Shown in pieces: positions 16,549 to 24,870 of a stretch of 41,554 nt of DNA. The notes under the pieces were generated by a model, which was given only the letters and a program-made list of their open reading frames with translations, was not told where the DNA came from and did no database searches. A program made the position numbers and the translations under genes. The DNA is from Fidelibacterota bacterium (GTDB taxonomy: Bacteria > Fidelibacterota > Marinisomatia > Marinisomatales > TCS55), in assembly GCA_030746535.1 (NCBI GenBank), contig JASLML010000009.1:1-41554 (forward strand), in the 5' to 3' direction. Each line of letters opens with the position of its first letter. Within the stretch, counting starts at the first letter, position 1.

Positions 16549-18381
16549 CTAGCTTCCGCCGTACATCCCCTCCAGTAAATCTCCGTACCGCTCAACAATC
16601 ACCTTCCGCCGTATTTTGAATGTTGGTGTAATCTCGTCTTTGTCCTGATCAAAATCTTCTTCCAAAATTCTGAATTTTTTGACTGATTCATAAGAGGCGA
16701 GGTCTTCATTTTTAAGACGGATTTCCTCGCTTATCAAATCCACAACTTCCTCTTTTCTTGATAGATCAACCATGTCCTGAAACAGCAATTTATTATCCCG
16801 CGCAAATTTGGTGATCTCATCCTCGTCCAGAGTGACCAACGCCGTTAAATAGGGTTTCCTGTCGCCGTACACCATCGCCTGACTAACGTAGGGGCTTGTC
16901 TTTAAAAGATTTTCGATATTCTGCGGTGCTACATTTTTCCCGCCGGCAGTGATCAGGATGTCTTTTTTCCTGTCTGTAATGAAGAGATATCCATCCTCAT
17001 CAATATGCCCAACATCTCCCGTGTGCAGCCAAAAGCCTCCGTTCCCGTCGGATTTCAGAAGCTCCTTTGTTGCTTCATCGTTTTTGTAATATCCGCTGAT
17101 ATTTTGCGGAGCGCGAACACAGATTTCACCGTCTTCCGCAATCCTGACTTCTGTGTCCGGAATAATTTGCCCGACCGAACCGATTTTCACATTCCCGGGA
17201 TAGTTGATGGATACCACTCCCGTAGTTTCCGTCATACCGTATCCCTCATAAATCGTAATCCCAATCCAATTGAAATAATGGATGATCTCAGGTGAAATCG
17301 GCGCCGCTCCGGAAATCATGAACCGCAGCCTTCCACCGAAAATGTCTTTTATCTTATCGTGAATAAAAAATCGTGCCAGCGATCCTTTCACCTGTAACCA
17401 TCCTCCTATTTTGGCATTATCGGTTTTCGCCGCTGCAATATCCTTTCCGACTTTAAGCGCCCAATTATATATGGATCTCTGGAATCTTGTGGCATCCTTC
17501 ATTCCTGTTGATATACGGGCGAAGAATTTTTCAAAGACTCGGGGTGTACCAAATAAGACCGTCGGTCCGGTCTGGCGGATATTCATCGGCATATCTTCCA
17601 TACTTTCAGCAAATGCAGTCTCGCTTCCGTACGCCAGCTTTATGAAATGACCCAGAAGCCGCTCCGCAATATGCGCCAGCGGAAGGTAAGCCACCGAAAT
17701 GTCGTCCGGTTTTACCTTAATCATTTTAGGCAAGTGCTGAATAATCGAAATCACATTTCTGCTGGTGATTATCCCGCCTTTGGGATTCCCCGTTGTTCCC
17801 GATGTGTAAACCAAACTGATGACAGATTCGGGATCCGATAGCTCAATTCGTTTTTCAAATTCCTGGTCGCCTGTATTTGCTATTGCTGCACCGATTTCTT
17901 CAAACCCTTCAAGGCTTATTACATTTGGCAAACCTTTTGGATCATAATGTTCGAAGACAATTATCTTTTCAAGATTCGGTAGTCTGTCCCAAATAGCCAG
18001 CATTTTATCCAGCTGTTCCTGGTCTTCCGCAAAAGCGATCCTGCTTCCGCTGTGCTCAGCTATATACTGCGCCTGTTCTTCCGTATTGGAATGATATATC
18101 GGTGCCGTAATGCAGCCAATTCCCATGATTGCCATATCACATACAACCCATTCCAAACGTGTTTGGCTGAAGATGGATACTTTATCACCTGTTTCCAAAC
18201 CTTCCGCTGCTAAAGCGAGGCCGATGTTTTTTGATCTTTGTCCGTACTCTCCCCATGTCATGGATTTCCACAGGCCGTTCTCTTTTACCCAGTTGCTGAC
18301 TTTTTCTTTGTTTTGTCTGACGTGGTACCAGAAAAGTTTTGGAATGGTGTCGTATTGATGAAAATCCGGTACTGCCATCAT
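16549..18381 (-). CDS. fadD: Long-chain acyl-CoA synthetase (AMP-forming)
   Basis: A 610-residue acyl-adenylate ligase that activates a carboxylic acid with ATP and CoA. Core motifs are YTSGTTGNPKGG, the YGMTETTG segment, LHTGDVGHIDEDGYLFITDRKKD and the GGKNVAPQNIE catalytic loop typical of long-chain ligases of the FadD15 / ACSL type. The ATG at 18381 overlaps the LivF stop as ATGA; ATG 18390 and 18378 are also in frame, and GGGGA at a good distance would favour 18378 or 18381. Overlap with LivF ties it to the ABC importer, which hints that the imported solute or a derivative is activated to a CoA ester. No signal peptide. Confidence 0.88.
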   Translation of the reverse strand: MMAVPDFHQYDTIPKLFWYHVRQNKEKVSNWVKENGLWKSMTWGEYGQRSKNIGLALAAEGLETGDKVSIFSQTRLEWVVCDMAIMGIGCITAPIYHSNTEEQAQYIAEHSGSRIAFAEDQEQLDKMLAIWDRLPNLEKIIVFEHYDPKGLPNVISLEGFEEIGAAIANTGDQEFEKRIELSDPESVISLVYTSGTTGNPKGGIITSRNVISIIQHLPKMIKVKPDDISVAYLPLAHIAERLLGHFIKLAYGSETAFAESMEDMPMNIRQTGPTVLFGTPRVFEKFFARISTGMKDATRFQRSIYNWALKVGKDIAAAKTDNAKIGGWLQVKGSLARFFIHDKIKDIFGGRLRFMISGAAPISPEIIHYFNWIGITIYEGYGMTETTGVVSINYPGNVKIGSVGQIIPDTEVRIAEDGEICVRAPQNISGYYKNDEATKELLKSDGNGGFWLHTGDVGHIDEDGYLFITDRKKDILITAGGKNVAPQNIENLLKTSPYVSQAMVYGDRKPYLTALVTLDEDEITKFARDNKLLFQDMVDLSRKEEVVDLISEEIRLKNEDLASYESVKKFRILEEDFDQDKDEITPTFKIRRKVIVERYGDLLEGMYGGS

Positions 18382-19118
18382 GTTCCCCACAGCCGCGATC
18401 TCCGGACATACTTCCCTTCGCCGAGATACATTTCCTTTACCCGATCCTCTTTCTTCAATTCTTCATAGGTTCCGCTCAGTAAAATTTTTCCGGATGTAAG
18501 TACATATCCGTAATCAGCGATTTGGAGGGCCTGGTTTACATTTTGCTCCACGAGTAGAATGGTGACTCCGGAACGATGCAAGTCTTTGATGGTCTCAAAT
18601 ATTTCACTTACCAGAATCGGGGATAATCCAAGCGACGGCTCATCCAGCAGCAGCAGTTTCGGCTTCAGCATCAGCGCCCTTCCGATGGCCAGCATCTGCT
18701 GCTCACCGCCGCTGAGTGTTCCCGCCAGTTGGCGGTCTCTTTCTTTTAGAACAGGGAACCGGCTGTATACTTCCTCAAGACGGGATGAAAAGGTTGTTCC
18801 ATTTGTTATTAAAAATCCTCCCATCTGCAGATTTTCCCGAACAGTAAGTTCAGGAAATACATGCCTGTTCTCAGGAACATGCGACATTCCCAGCCGGACG
18901 ATATCGTCCGCATCCATCCTTTCGATTCTTTGTCCATCAAATTCTATGCTCCCGTATTCGGCTTCGGCAATACCGCTTACCGTTTTTAGGATGGTTGACT
19001 TTCCGGCACCGTTCGCACCCAGAATACACACCAGCTGTCCTTCCAATACTTCCAGGGAAACACCGTGCAGAGCTTTGATCTTCCCGTAAAACGTTTCTAC
19101 GCCGATTAGTTTAAGCAT
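18378..19118 (-). CDS. livF: Branched-chain amino acid-type ABC transporter ATPase LivF
   Basis: A 246-residue ATPase with Walker A GANGAGKST, signature LSGGEQQMLAIGRAL, Walker B LLLLDEPSLGL and the switch histidine replaced in the family manner by VEQN. LivF pairs with LivG to power the LivHM permease. It overlaps livG by 8 bases and the acyl-CoA synthetase start by about 4. All nucleotide-binding motifs look intact. Confidence 0.9.
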   Translation of the reverse strand: MLKLIGVETFYGKIKALHGVSLEVLEGQLVCILGANGAGKSTILKTVSGIAEAEYGSIEFDGQRIERMDADDIVRLGMSHVPENRHVFPELTVRENLQMGGFLITNGTTFSSRLEEVYSRFPVLKERDRQLAGTLSGGEQQMLAIGRALMLKPKLLLLDEPSLGLSPILVSEIFETIKDLHRSGVTILLVEQNVNQALQIADYGYVLTSGKILLSGTYEELKKEDRVKEMYLGEGKYVRRSRLWGT

Positions 19119-19872
19119 CTGCGCCTTCTCCGATGAATGCCTTCACGACTTCCGGATGGGTTTTGATTTCATCCGGAGTTCCTTCTGCCAATACGCGTCC
19201 TGAATCCAATACACAAATCCTGTCCGAAACGCTCATAACAAGATTCATGTCATGTTCAACAAGCAGCACCGTTATTCCGAGTTCGTCCCTGATTTCTGTA
19301 ATAATCTTGGCCATTTCCATAGATTCCTGATCATTCATTCCCGCGGCAGGCTCATCTATCATAATTAATTGGGGACGGCAGACAAGGGCACGCGCAATTT
19401 CCACCAATTTTTGGATAGCATACGGCTGTCCTGTCAGATATTTCTGCTCATAATTCGCCAGCCCAAGGAAGGATAGCATTTTCAGGCCATCAGATTCCTC
19501 CTTTTCCCGTTGTTTTCTCGATACCCACCTTTGGAATGTGCCTCCAGCGGAAATTCGGGTGTGATTTCCCAGCAAGACATTTTCCAAAACAGTCATATAT
19601 GGAATGTTTTCCAAGTTTTGAAATGTACGCGAAATGCCGGCATGTATAATTTCATGCGGACTGCGGTCCAACAAGTTCGAATCGTTAAAGAAAATGTTTC
19701 CCCTGCGCGGTTTTACAAAACCGTTCACGCAGTTGAAAAAGGTAGTCTTCCCCGAGCCGTTTGCGCCCACCAGGGAATAGATAGAACCGCTTGGCACGGT
19801 AAGCGAAACATCATCAAGTGCAACAACACCGGAGAAATAGACGCTGATATTTTGTATGACAAGGTCAGCCAT
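19111..19872 (-). CDS. livG: Branched-chain amino acid-type ABC transporter ATPase LivG
   Basis: A 253-residue ATPase with Walker A GANGSGKTT, RTFQNLENIPYMTVLENV, Walker B LIMIDEPAAGMN and switch LLVEHDMNLVM, all typical of LivG. The signature segment reads LTGQPYAIQKLVEIARAL, where LivG proteins usually have LPYGxQRxLEIARAL. The glycine before xQ is alanine here, so the signature motif is weaker than in LivF. The gene follows livK by 77 bases and overlaps livF. Confidence 0.9.
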   Translation of the reverse strand: MADLVIQNISVYFSGVVALDDVSLTVPSGSIYSLVGANGSGKTTFFNCVNGFVKPRRGNIFFNDSNLLDRSPHEIIHAGISRTFQNLENIPYMTVLENVLLGNHTRISAGGTFQRWVSRKQREKEESDGLKMLSFLGLANYEQKYLTGQPYAIQKLVEIARALVCRPQLIMIDEPAAGMNDQESMEMAKIITEIRDELGITVLLVEHDMNLVMSVSDRICVLDSGRVLAEGTPDEIKTHPEVVKAFIGEGADA

Positions 19873-19949
19873 TACAAACTGCTGATGTCATTCCGTGCGA
19901 AAAGAAATTACCTAAAGAGTTGCGGGGACTAATCGTCCTAAGAATGCAG

Positions 19950-21113
19950 CTAATCCATCCACTCCGAAATAAGTTTCTGCTTTCCTTCTTTAGCTTGAAC
20001 CAGCACAACCGATTCCGATCCGGCTCTGTCACGCGGACCATAAGATATAGACGGGAATACTCCCATGCCGTTCCAGTTCTTTATGTTTTCCATTCCACGT
20101 ATGAGATTTTTGCGGGTCAGGTTTTTGCCTGCCCTTTCAAGACCTTCAACCATCACCATTGCAGTAATGAATCCGTAGAAATTATACATTCCCATCAATT
20201 GTTCTGGTGAACCGGATTTTGCAAACAACTCCCTGTAAAGCACAGCACCCTCAACATCGGAATTCCAGAGTTGCGCAAAATTGGCTGCGATAAATCCTTC
20301 TCCGGCGGGCCCGGCAGCAATTGCTACACGATGATCCATCGTTGGACTGATACCCAAAAATTGAGGAGCAAAATTCATAGCCGCAGCTGTTTTCATTACT
20401 ATGATTGGTTCCTTAACCACGCCGCCGATAATAACATGCGTGCATCCGCCTTTTAGAAGATTCATGACTTGGCCGGAAAAATCCGTCGCACCGCGCTGGA
20501 ATCCTTCTCTTTGGATTTCAATGCCGTGTTTCTTCTCAGCTTCTCCTATTCCTTTCAGAACATTTTCGCCGTAATCATCGTCCTGATAAATGACGCCGAT
20601 CTTTGCATCCGGGTTTTCACCGAGCGCATATTCCACGAGTATTCGGGCCTGTTTGTCGTAACCTGTATCGGTGTGGAAGATCATTTTCCAGGCCTTCCGG
20701 GTTCGGTCTGACATGGAACCGGACTGGGTTGCCGGGGCAATAAGCGGAATCTGGTATTCATCCAGTATAGGGCGAATCGCCTCAACCGGTGAAGTACCGA
20801 TTACATTGTAAAGGCAGAAAACCTGTGATTGATCAATCAGTTTTTTGGCCGCAGCGACGGATTTCTGAGGATTGTATTGGTGATCTTCGATCAGCATTTT
20901 GATCTTGCGGCCGTGAACACCTCCATTTTCATTGATGTAATTAAAATACAGGTTTGACCCATGCGGGACTACCATACCCAATTCTTTCATGGGGCCGCTT
21001 AAATCCTGAATGTTTCCGATGACAATTTCAGAATCACTCACTCCGGGAGAGGGTTTTTCGCAGCCGGTCCAAATGAATGCTGCAAAAATAATAAAAAGGG
21101 CAGTTTTTTTCAT
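19950..21113 (-). CDS. livK: Periplasmic substrate-binding lipoprotein of the Liv ABC importer
   Basis: A 387-residue type I periplasmic binding protein. The lipoprotein signal ends at Cys18 (WTGC). The mature part begins IVIGNIQDLSGPMKELG and includes NENGGVHGRKIKM and IGVIYQDDDYGENVLKG, standard for the Peripla_BP_6 family. The ligand pocket cannot be assigned from sequence; members bind amino acids, urea, amides or aromatic acids. It sits between the permease and ATPase genes. A strong ribosome binding site precedes it, fitting a binding protein made in excess. Confidence 0.88.
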   Translation of the reverse strand: MKKTALFIIFAAFIWTGCEKPSPGVSDSEIVIGNIQDLSGPMKELGMVVPHGSNLYFNYINENGGVHGRKIKMLIEDHQYNPQKSVAAAKKLIDQSQVFCLYNVIGTSPVEAIRPILDEYQIPLIAPATQSGSMSDRTRKAWKMIFHTDTGYDKQARILVEYALGENPDAKIGVIYQDDDYGENVLKGIGEAEKKHGIEIQREGFQRGATDFSGQVMNLLKGGCTHVIIGGVVKEPIIVMKTAAAMNFAPQFLGISPTMDHRVAIAAGPAGEGFIAANFAQLWNSDVEGAVLYRELFAKSGSPEQLMGMYNFYGFITAMVMVEGLERAGKNLTRKNLIRGMENIKNWNGMGVFPSISYGPRDRAGSESVVLVQAKEGKQKLISEWMD

Positions 21114-21119
21114 GATGAT

Positions 21120-21125
21120 CTCCTT
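21120..21125 (-). promoter_or_regulatory. Strong ribosome binding site of livK
   Basis: On the minus strand AAGGAG lies 6 bases before the ATG at 21113. It is one of the few near-consensus Shine-Dalgarno sites in the window; most genes here start by overlap or with no visible site. Confidence 0.8.
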
Positions 21126-21128
21126 GGT

Positions 21129-22160
21129 TTAGGTAAACCGTTTTTTGGGGTTGAACGGAAATAGTTTCCAGTAAATTCGCATTTTTATCCACATACCGTA
21201 TAATCCTGTCGGCTGGAATATAATAAACAGAAACATTATCAGCCCGAAAATTAGAGACTGGATATCACCGGCTTCTAAGGACATAAATGTTGACAGCCAA
21301 TCCTTGAATTGAGGTACAATTAGGTAATCCAGGCTCACGATAAACAGAGTTCCCAATACCGCACCATATATTGAGCTTGTACCGCCCACAAGGACCATAA
21401 TGATGAAATAAATAGAAAGCAAAATGTCGAAATGGTCAGTACTGATAAAACGCATGGTGTGAGCAAACAAAGCTCCGGCCAATCCGGCGAAGATGGCGGA
21501 TATAAAAAACGAAATCAGTTTATATTTTGACAGGTTTATGCCGGCGGCCTGTGCTGCGTGTCCCGAATCCCGAATAGCCTGAAATGCCCTACCGAGTTTG
21601 GATTTTACGATTCGCCGAGCAAGAATAACTGCCAATATCACAAATGTGTAAATCAGATAATAGTTATGCAAGTCGTTGTTAAAAGTGAATCCGAACAGTT
21701 GCGGTTTGGAAACAGCCAATCCTGCGGAACCTTCTGTCCAATCGCGGAGTGCGATGATGATCCTGCGAACAATGAACCCAAAACCCATGGTTGTGAGTCC
21801 AAGATACATTCCGCTTATTCTTAATGCCGGAAATCCAATCATCAATCCAAACACGCCGGTAATCAGCGACGCTAAGATCAGTGACAATCCAAAAGGAATG
21901 CCTGCCTGATCCACTAAAATCGCAGATGAATAGGCGCCAATTGCAAGAAAACCGGCATGTCCGAGAGAAACTTGTCCGGTGTAACCGCTTAACAGGTCCA
22001 ATCCTACTGTCAGAATCATGTAAATGCCGGCGATATTCAGAACGTACAGATAATACCGGTAACTGTATGTCATCCCCTGCAAAAGGAACGGAACCAAAAG
22101 AACCAACAGAATCAGCAGTGCGATCCACTTTAGATTTTCGTCTTCGTAGCGGCCTTTCAT
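21129..22160 (-). CDS. livM: ABC transporter permease LivM
   Basis: A 343-residue inner-membrane permease with about 10 hydrophobic segments. The GLDLLSGYTGQVSLGHAGFLAIGAY stretch is the LivM hallmark, and the cytoplasmic EAA-like loop FQAIRDSGHAAQAAGINLSKYKL docks the ATPases. Its ATG overlaps the livH stop by one base (TGATG). It forms the translocation channel with LivH. Confidence 0.9.
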   Translation of the reverse strand: MKGRYEDENLKWIALLILLVLLVPFLLQGMTYSYRYYLYVLNIAGIYMILTVGLDLLSGYTGQVSLGHAGFLAIGAYSSAILVDQAGIPFGLSLILASLITGVFGLMIGFPALRISGMYLGLTTMGFGFIVRRIIIALRDWTEGSAGLAVSKPQLFGFTFNNDLHNYYLIYTFVILAVILARRIVKSKLGRAFQAIRDSGHAAQAAGINLSKYKLISFFISAIFAGLAGALFAHTMRFISTDHFDILLSIYFIIMVLVGGTSSIYGAVLGTLFIVSLDYLIVPQFKDWLSTFMSLEAGDIQSLIFGLIMFLFIIFQPTGLYGMWIKMRIYWKLFPFNPKKRFT

Positions 22161-23086
22161 CAGACTCTCTCGACTTCTTCTTTACCCAAAATTCCCACCG
22201 GCCGAATCATCAGCACCAATATCAAGACTATCCAAACAATCACATCATTGATTTCTTTGATCCAGTGAAAATGAAACGACAGAGTTCCCATGCTGATTGT
22301 TTCCACCACACCTAGGATCACTCCGCCAACAATCGCGCCCGGAATCGACCCGAATCCTCCCAGAACTGCCGCAGGAAATGCTTTCAGTCCCAGAAAACCC
22401 ATATTTGTATCCAGCAATGTTCGGGGTGCTAAAAGAACACCTCCTATTGTTGCCACAATGGTTGCGAAGATCCACACATTGCGGTACACTTTTTTGACCG
22501 GGATGCCCATCAGTCCCGCGGCCATCGGATCTTCCGCCGTGGCCTGCATCGCCAATCCCCATCTCGTTTTATTAAAAATGATATAAAAAATGGAAACAAG
22601 TATGACAGCACTTAAAATGATGAAAAGGTCCAGAGTGGAAATTGCAACGCTTCCCAGCCTGATTACCGAATTGCCAAACGGGGACGGAGGAACTAATGTG
22701 ATTGGACCGGCAATCAATGCAACGACCGCACGTAGAATAATTGCGACACTAATCGTGGCCATAATCATGGAGAATACCGGTTCATCTTTTAGAGGTTTGT
22801 TAATTGCAAAATCAAGAAATACACCGAATAAAACAGAGAATCCGATTGATGCAATCAGAGCGAGGATAAATGACGGCCAGTTGCCAAACCCCAAGGAATC
22901 GAGGAAAATGGTAATAAAAAAGAAATTGACGTATGCACCCACCATCATCAATTCGCCCTGGGCAAAATTGACCACCTCCGTGGCCTTGAATATCAATGTA
23001 AAGCCGAGGGCTATCAGGGCATAGATGCATCCCAAAGCAACACCGCTGACTATTTCCTGTGCAAGACCTGGAAACAATTCATTCAT
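22160..23086 (-). CDS. livH: ABC transporter permease LivH
   Basis: A 308-residue permease with about 8 hydrophobic segments. Family motifs are GCIYALIALGFTLIFKATEVVNFAQGE near residue 20 and AMQATAEDPMAAGLMGIPVKK in the coupling loop. It is the first gene of livHMKGF. The 61 bases before it, after the pterin dehydratase, show neither a clear terminator nor a convincing promoter, so read-through from the upstream genes is possible. Confidence 0.9.
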   Translation of the reverse strand: MNELFPGLAQEIVSGVALGCIYALIALGFTLIFKATEVVNFAQGELMMVGAYVNFFFITIFLDSLGFGNWPSFILALIASIGFSVLFGVFLDFAINKPLKDEPVFSMIMATISVAIILRAVVALIAGPITLVPPSPFGNSVIRLGSVAISTLDLFIILSAVILVSIFYIIFNKTRWGLAMQATAEDPMAAGLMGIPVKKVYRNVWIFATIVATIGGVLLAPRTLLDTNMGFLGLKAFPAAVLGGFGSIPGAIVGGVILGVVETISMGTLSFHFHWIKEINDVIVWIVLILVLMIRPVGILGKEEVERV

Positions 23087-23147
23087 AACAAGTTTTCCAT
23101 TCCCTTATTATGCATCTCAGAAGCATACCAATGGATTTGATCAGCTG

Positions 23148-23429
23148 TTAGGCAGTAATTGCATTTGCAATGGCTGCCATCGCAATGCACTGATCCGTTA
23201 CGCCTCCCTGATCATGGGACGTAAACGCCACCCGCACGCGGCACCAGCCAACCGTTAAATCTGGATGGTGATTCTGCGCTTCCGCTTCCTTGGCGAGGCG
23301 GTTCACAAATGCGATGCCTTCCATATAGGAATCAAATGTGAATTCCTTCCAAATTTCGTTATCAGAAAAATTCCATCCGGGGAGTCCTTCAATCGCATTC
23401 GTTATTTCAGATTCCGATAATAATCCCAT
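23148..23429 (-). CDS. phhB: Pterin-4a-carbinolamine dehydratase
   Basis: A 93-residue protein of the PCD/DCoH family. The signature region reads AEAQNHHPDLTVGW with the paired histidines, followed by SHDQGGVTDQC; GWNFSDNEIWKEF near the N-terminus is also typical. The enzyme dehydrates 4a-hydroxytetrahydropterin after aromatic amino acid hydroxylation and has been linked to molybdopterin or folate side roles in other bacteria. No phenylalanine hydroxylase or pterin gene is nearby. It starts 2 bases after the MATE gene stop and is probably cotranscribed with it. Confidence 0.9.
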   Translation of the reverse strand: MGLLSESEITNAIEGLPGWNFSDNEIWKEFTFDSYMEGIAFVNRLAKEAEAQNHHPDLTVGWCRVRVAFTSHDQGGVTDQCIAMAAIANAITA

Positions 23430-23431
23430 CT

Positions 23432-24811
23432 CTATTCCTTTCCGACCGAAGATACCACGGTCAGAAATCTACCAAAAGCATATTTCAGCCAGCCGAGCGA
23501 AACAAACATGGATAATCCTGCCGATGTCATCATCGAATACCACACCCATTCGACAGGTTTTTCATAAACAAAAACAAACACAAGAGCCAACGGAACAGCA
23601 ACAATCAATACTCTGACCAAAGTAATAACCAGCATGGGGAATCCGAGCCCGAATCCCTGCAGAATTCGACCGCTCGTCAGCCCGATCGAAACGAGAGGAT
23701 AAATGAGTGTCATAAGACGGATGTACCGTACCGCAGTTGCCTGAATGAATGCATCACTCGAAAATCCTTTCACTATCACAGGAGCAAAGCTGTATATGGC
23801 TATCGAAAGCAATGCGGTTATCATGAAAGACCGCTGAATTCCGTACCGAATGATCCATCTTACTTTTTGGGGTTCATTTGCCCCGTAAAACATGCCCACA
23901 AGCGTCGTCATTCCGACGGCGATGGAAAGGATCGGCATAAAAACGATCATGTCCAATCTGCCACCGATTTGATACGCAGCCACAGTGTCCGTTGAGAAAT
24001 GAACGAGGATTTTATTAAACGAAAGCTGGCCAATAGACATCACAACCATCGAAACGGAAGCAGGAAACCCAACCTTTACAATATCCGCCAGAATGCTTCC
24101 CGAAAGTGAAAAATCTTTCAGGTTGAATGTGATGTACGTGTGCTTCTTAAAGAACAGCATGTAAACAAAAACGAAGAATACTATTCCTCTGCTGATAACC
24201 GATGCCATTGCAGCGCCGGGAACGCCGAACCCGAGTGCAAAAATAAAAATCGGATCTAAAATAATATTTAGGATTGTACCGGACCCTTCAACAATCATGG
24301 GTGATTTAGTGTCGCCTTCGCCGGACATGATGGATCTGAACAGAATGGACAATACGAGAAATGGAATGCCTAAAACATTGATGCGCAAATACAACCAACT
24401 CAAGTCCACGAGACTATCCGGCGCACCGATCAGTGATAACACATTCCTCCCGTACAGCAGCCCCAAAGTTGTGAGAATGCCGCTGATAATAATCCCGAGA
24501 AAAAGCGCATGTTCAGCGCTGTTGTCTGCGTTTGATTTTTGCTTCGCACCCACGAAACGGGCGATGGATGCCGTAACACCGGAACCGATTCCAACCGTCA
24601 CTCCCAAGACCAGAAAAAAGAGCGGCATATTAAATGCAACGGCAGCTATTGCATCTCCGCCGAGCCTTCCGATAAACATCATATCCACAACGGAATAGAG
24701 TGTTTGGGCAAGCATTCCCACCATGATGGGCGTTGCCAGAGTCCAAAGCGCTTTTGACGGATTCTTTAAAAAATCGGAAAAACGGGACTGCTGAGGATTC
24801 AGTTCAGACAT
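23432..24811 (-). CDS. MATE family efflux transporter
   Basis: A 459-residue protein with about 12 hydrophobic segments in two related halves. The start has LWTLATPIMVGMLAQTLYSVVDMMFIGRLGGDAIAAVAF, the MATE hallmark, and GVGSGVTASIARFVGAKQ follows. These proteins export cationic drugs, metabolites or lipid-linked compounds using Na+ or H+ gradients. The substrate is not predictable. It lies between the SLC13-type transporter (59 bases away) and the pterin dehydratase. Confidence 0.88.
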   Translation of the reverse strand: MSELNPQQSRFSDFLKNPSKALWTLATPIMVGMLAQTLYSVVDMMFIGRLGGDAIAAVAFNMPLFFLVLGVTVGIGSGVTASIARFVGAKQKSNADNSAEHALFLGIIISGILTTLGLLYGRNVLSLIGAPDSLVDLSWLYLRINVLGIPFLVLSILFRSIMSGEGDTKSPMIVEGSGTILNIILDPIFIFALGFGVPGAAMASVISRGIVFFVFVYMLFFKKHTYITFNLKDFSLSGSILADIVKVGFPASVSMVVMSIGQLSFNKILVHFSTDTVAAYQIGGRLDMIVFMPILSIAVGMTTLVGMFYGANEPQKVRWIIRYGIQRSFMITALLSIAIYSFAPVIVKGFSSDAFIQATAVRYIRLMTLIYPLVSIGLTSGRILQGFGLGFPMLVITLVRVLIVAVPLALVFVFVYEKPVEWVWYSMMTSAGLSMFVSLGWLKYAFGRFLTVVSSVGKE

Positions 24812-24870
24812 AAGCGCGGAATATACGCTTCTATCAGAACGCTATCGAAGAAGTGATTCGAAAGGAAGTT

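Noticed and set aside
19671-19685. GTTCGAATC string resembling a tRNA T-loop
   Set aside because: It lies inside livG, and no acceptor or anticodon stem can be formed around it.
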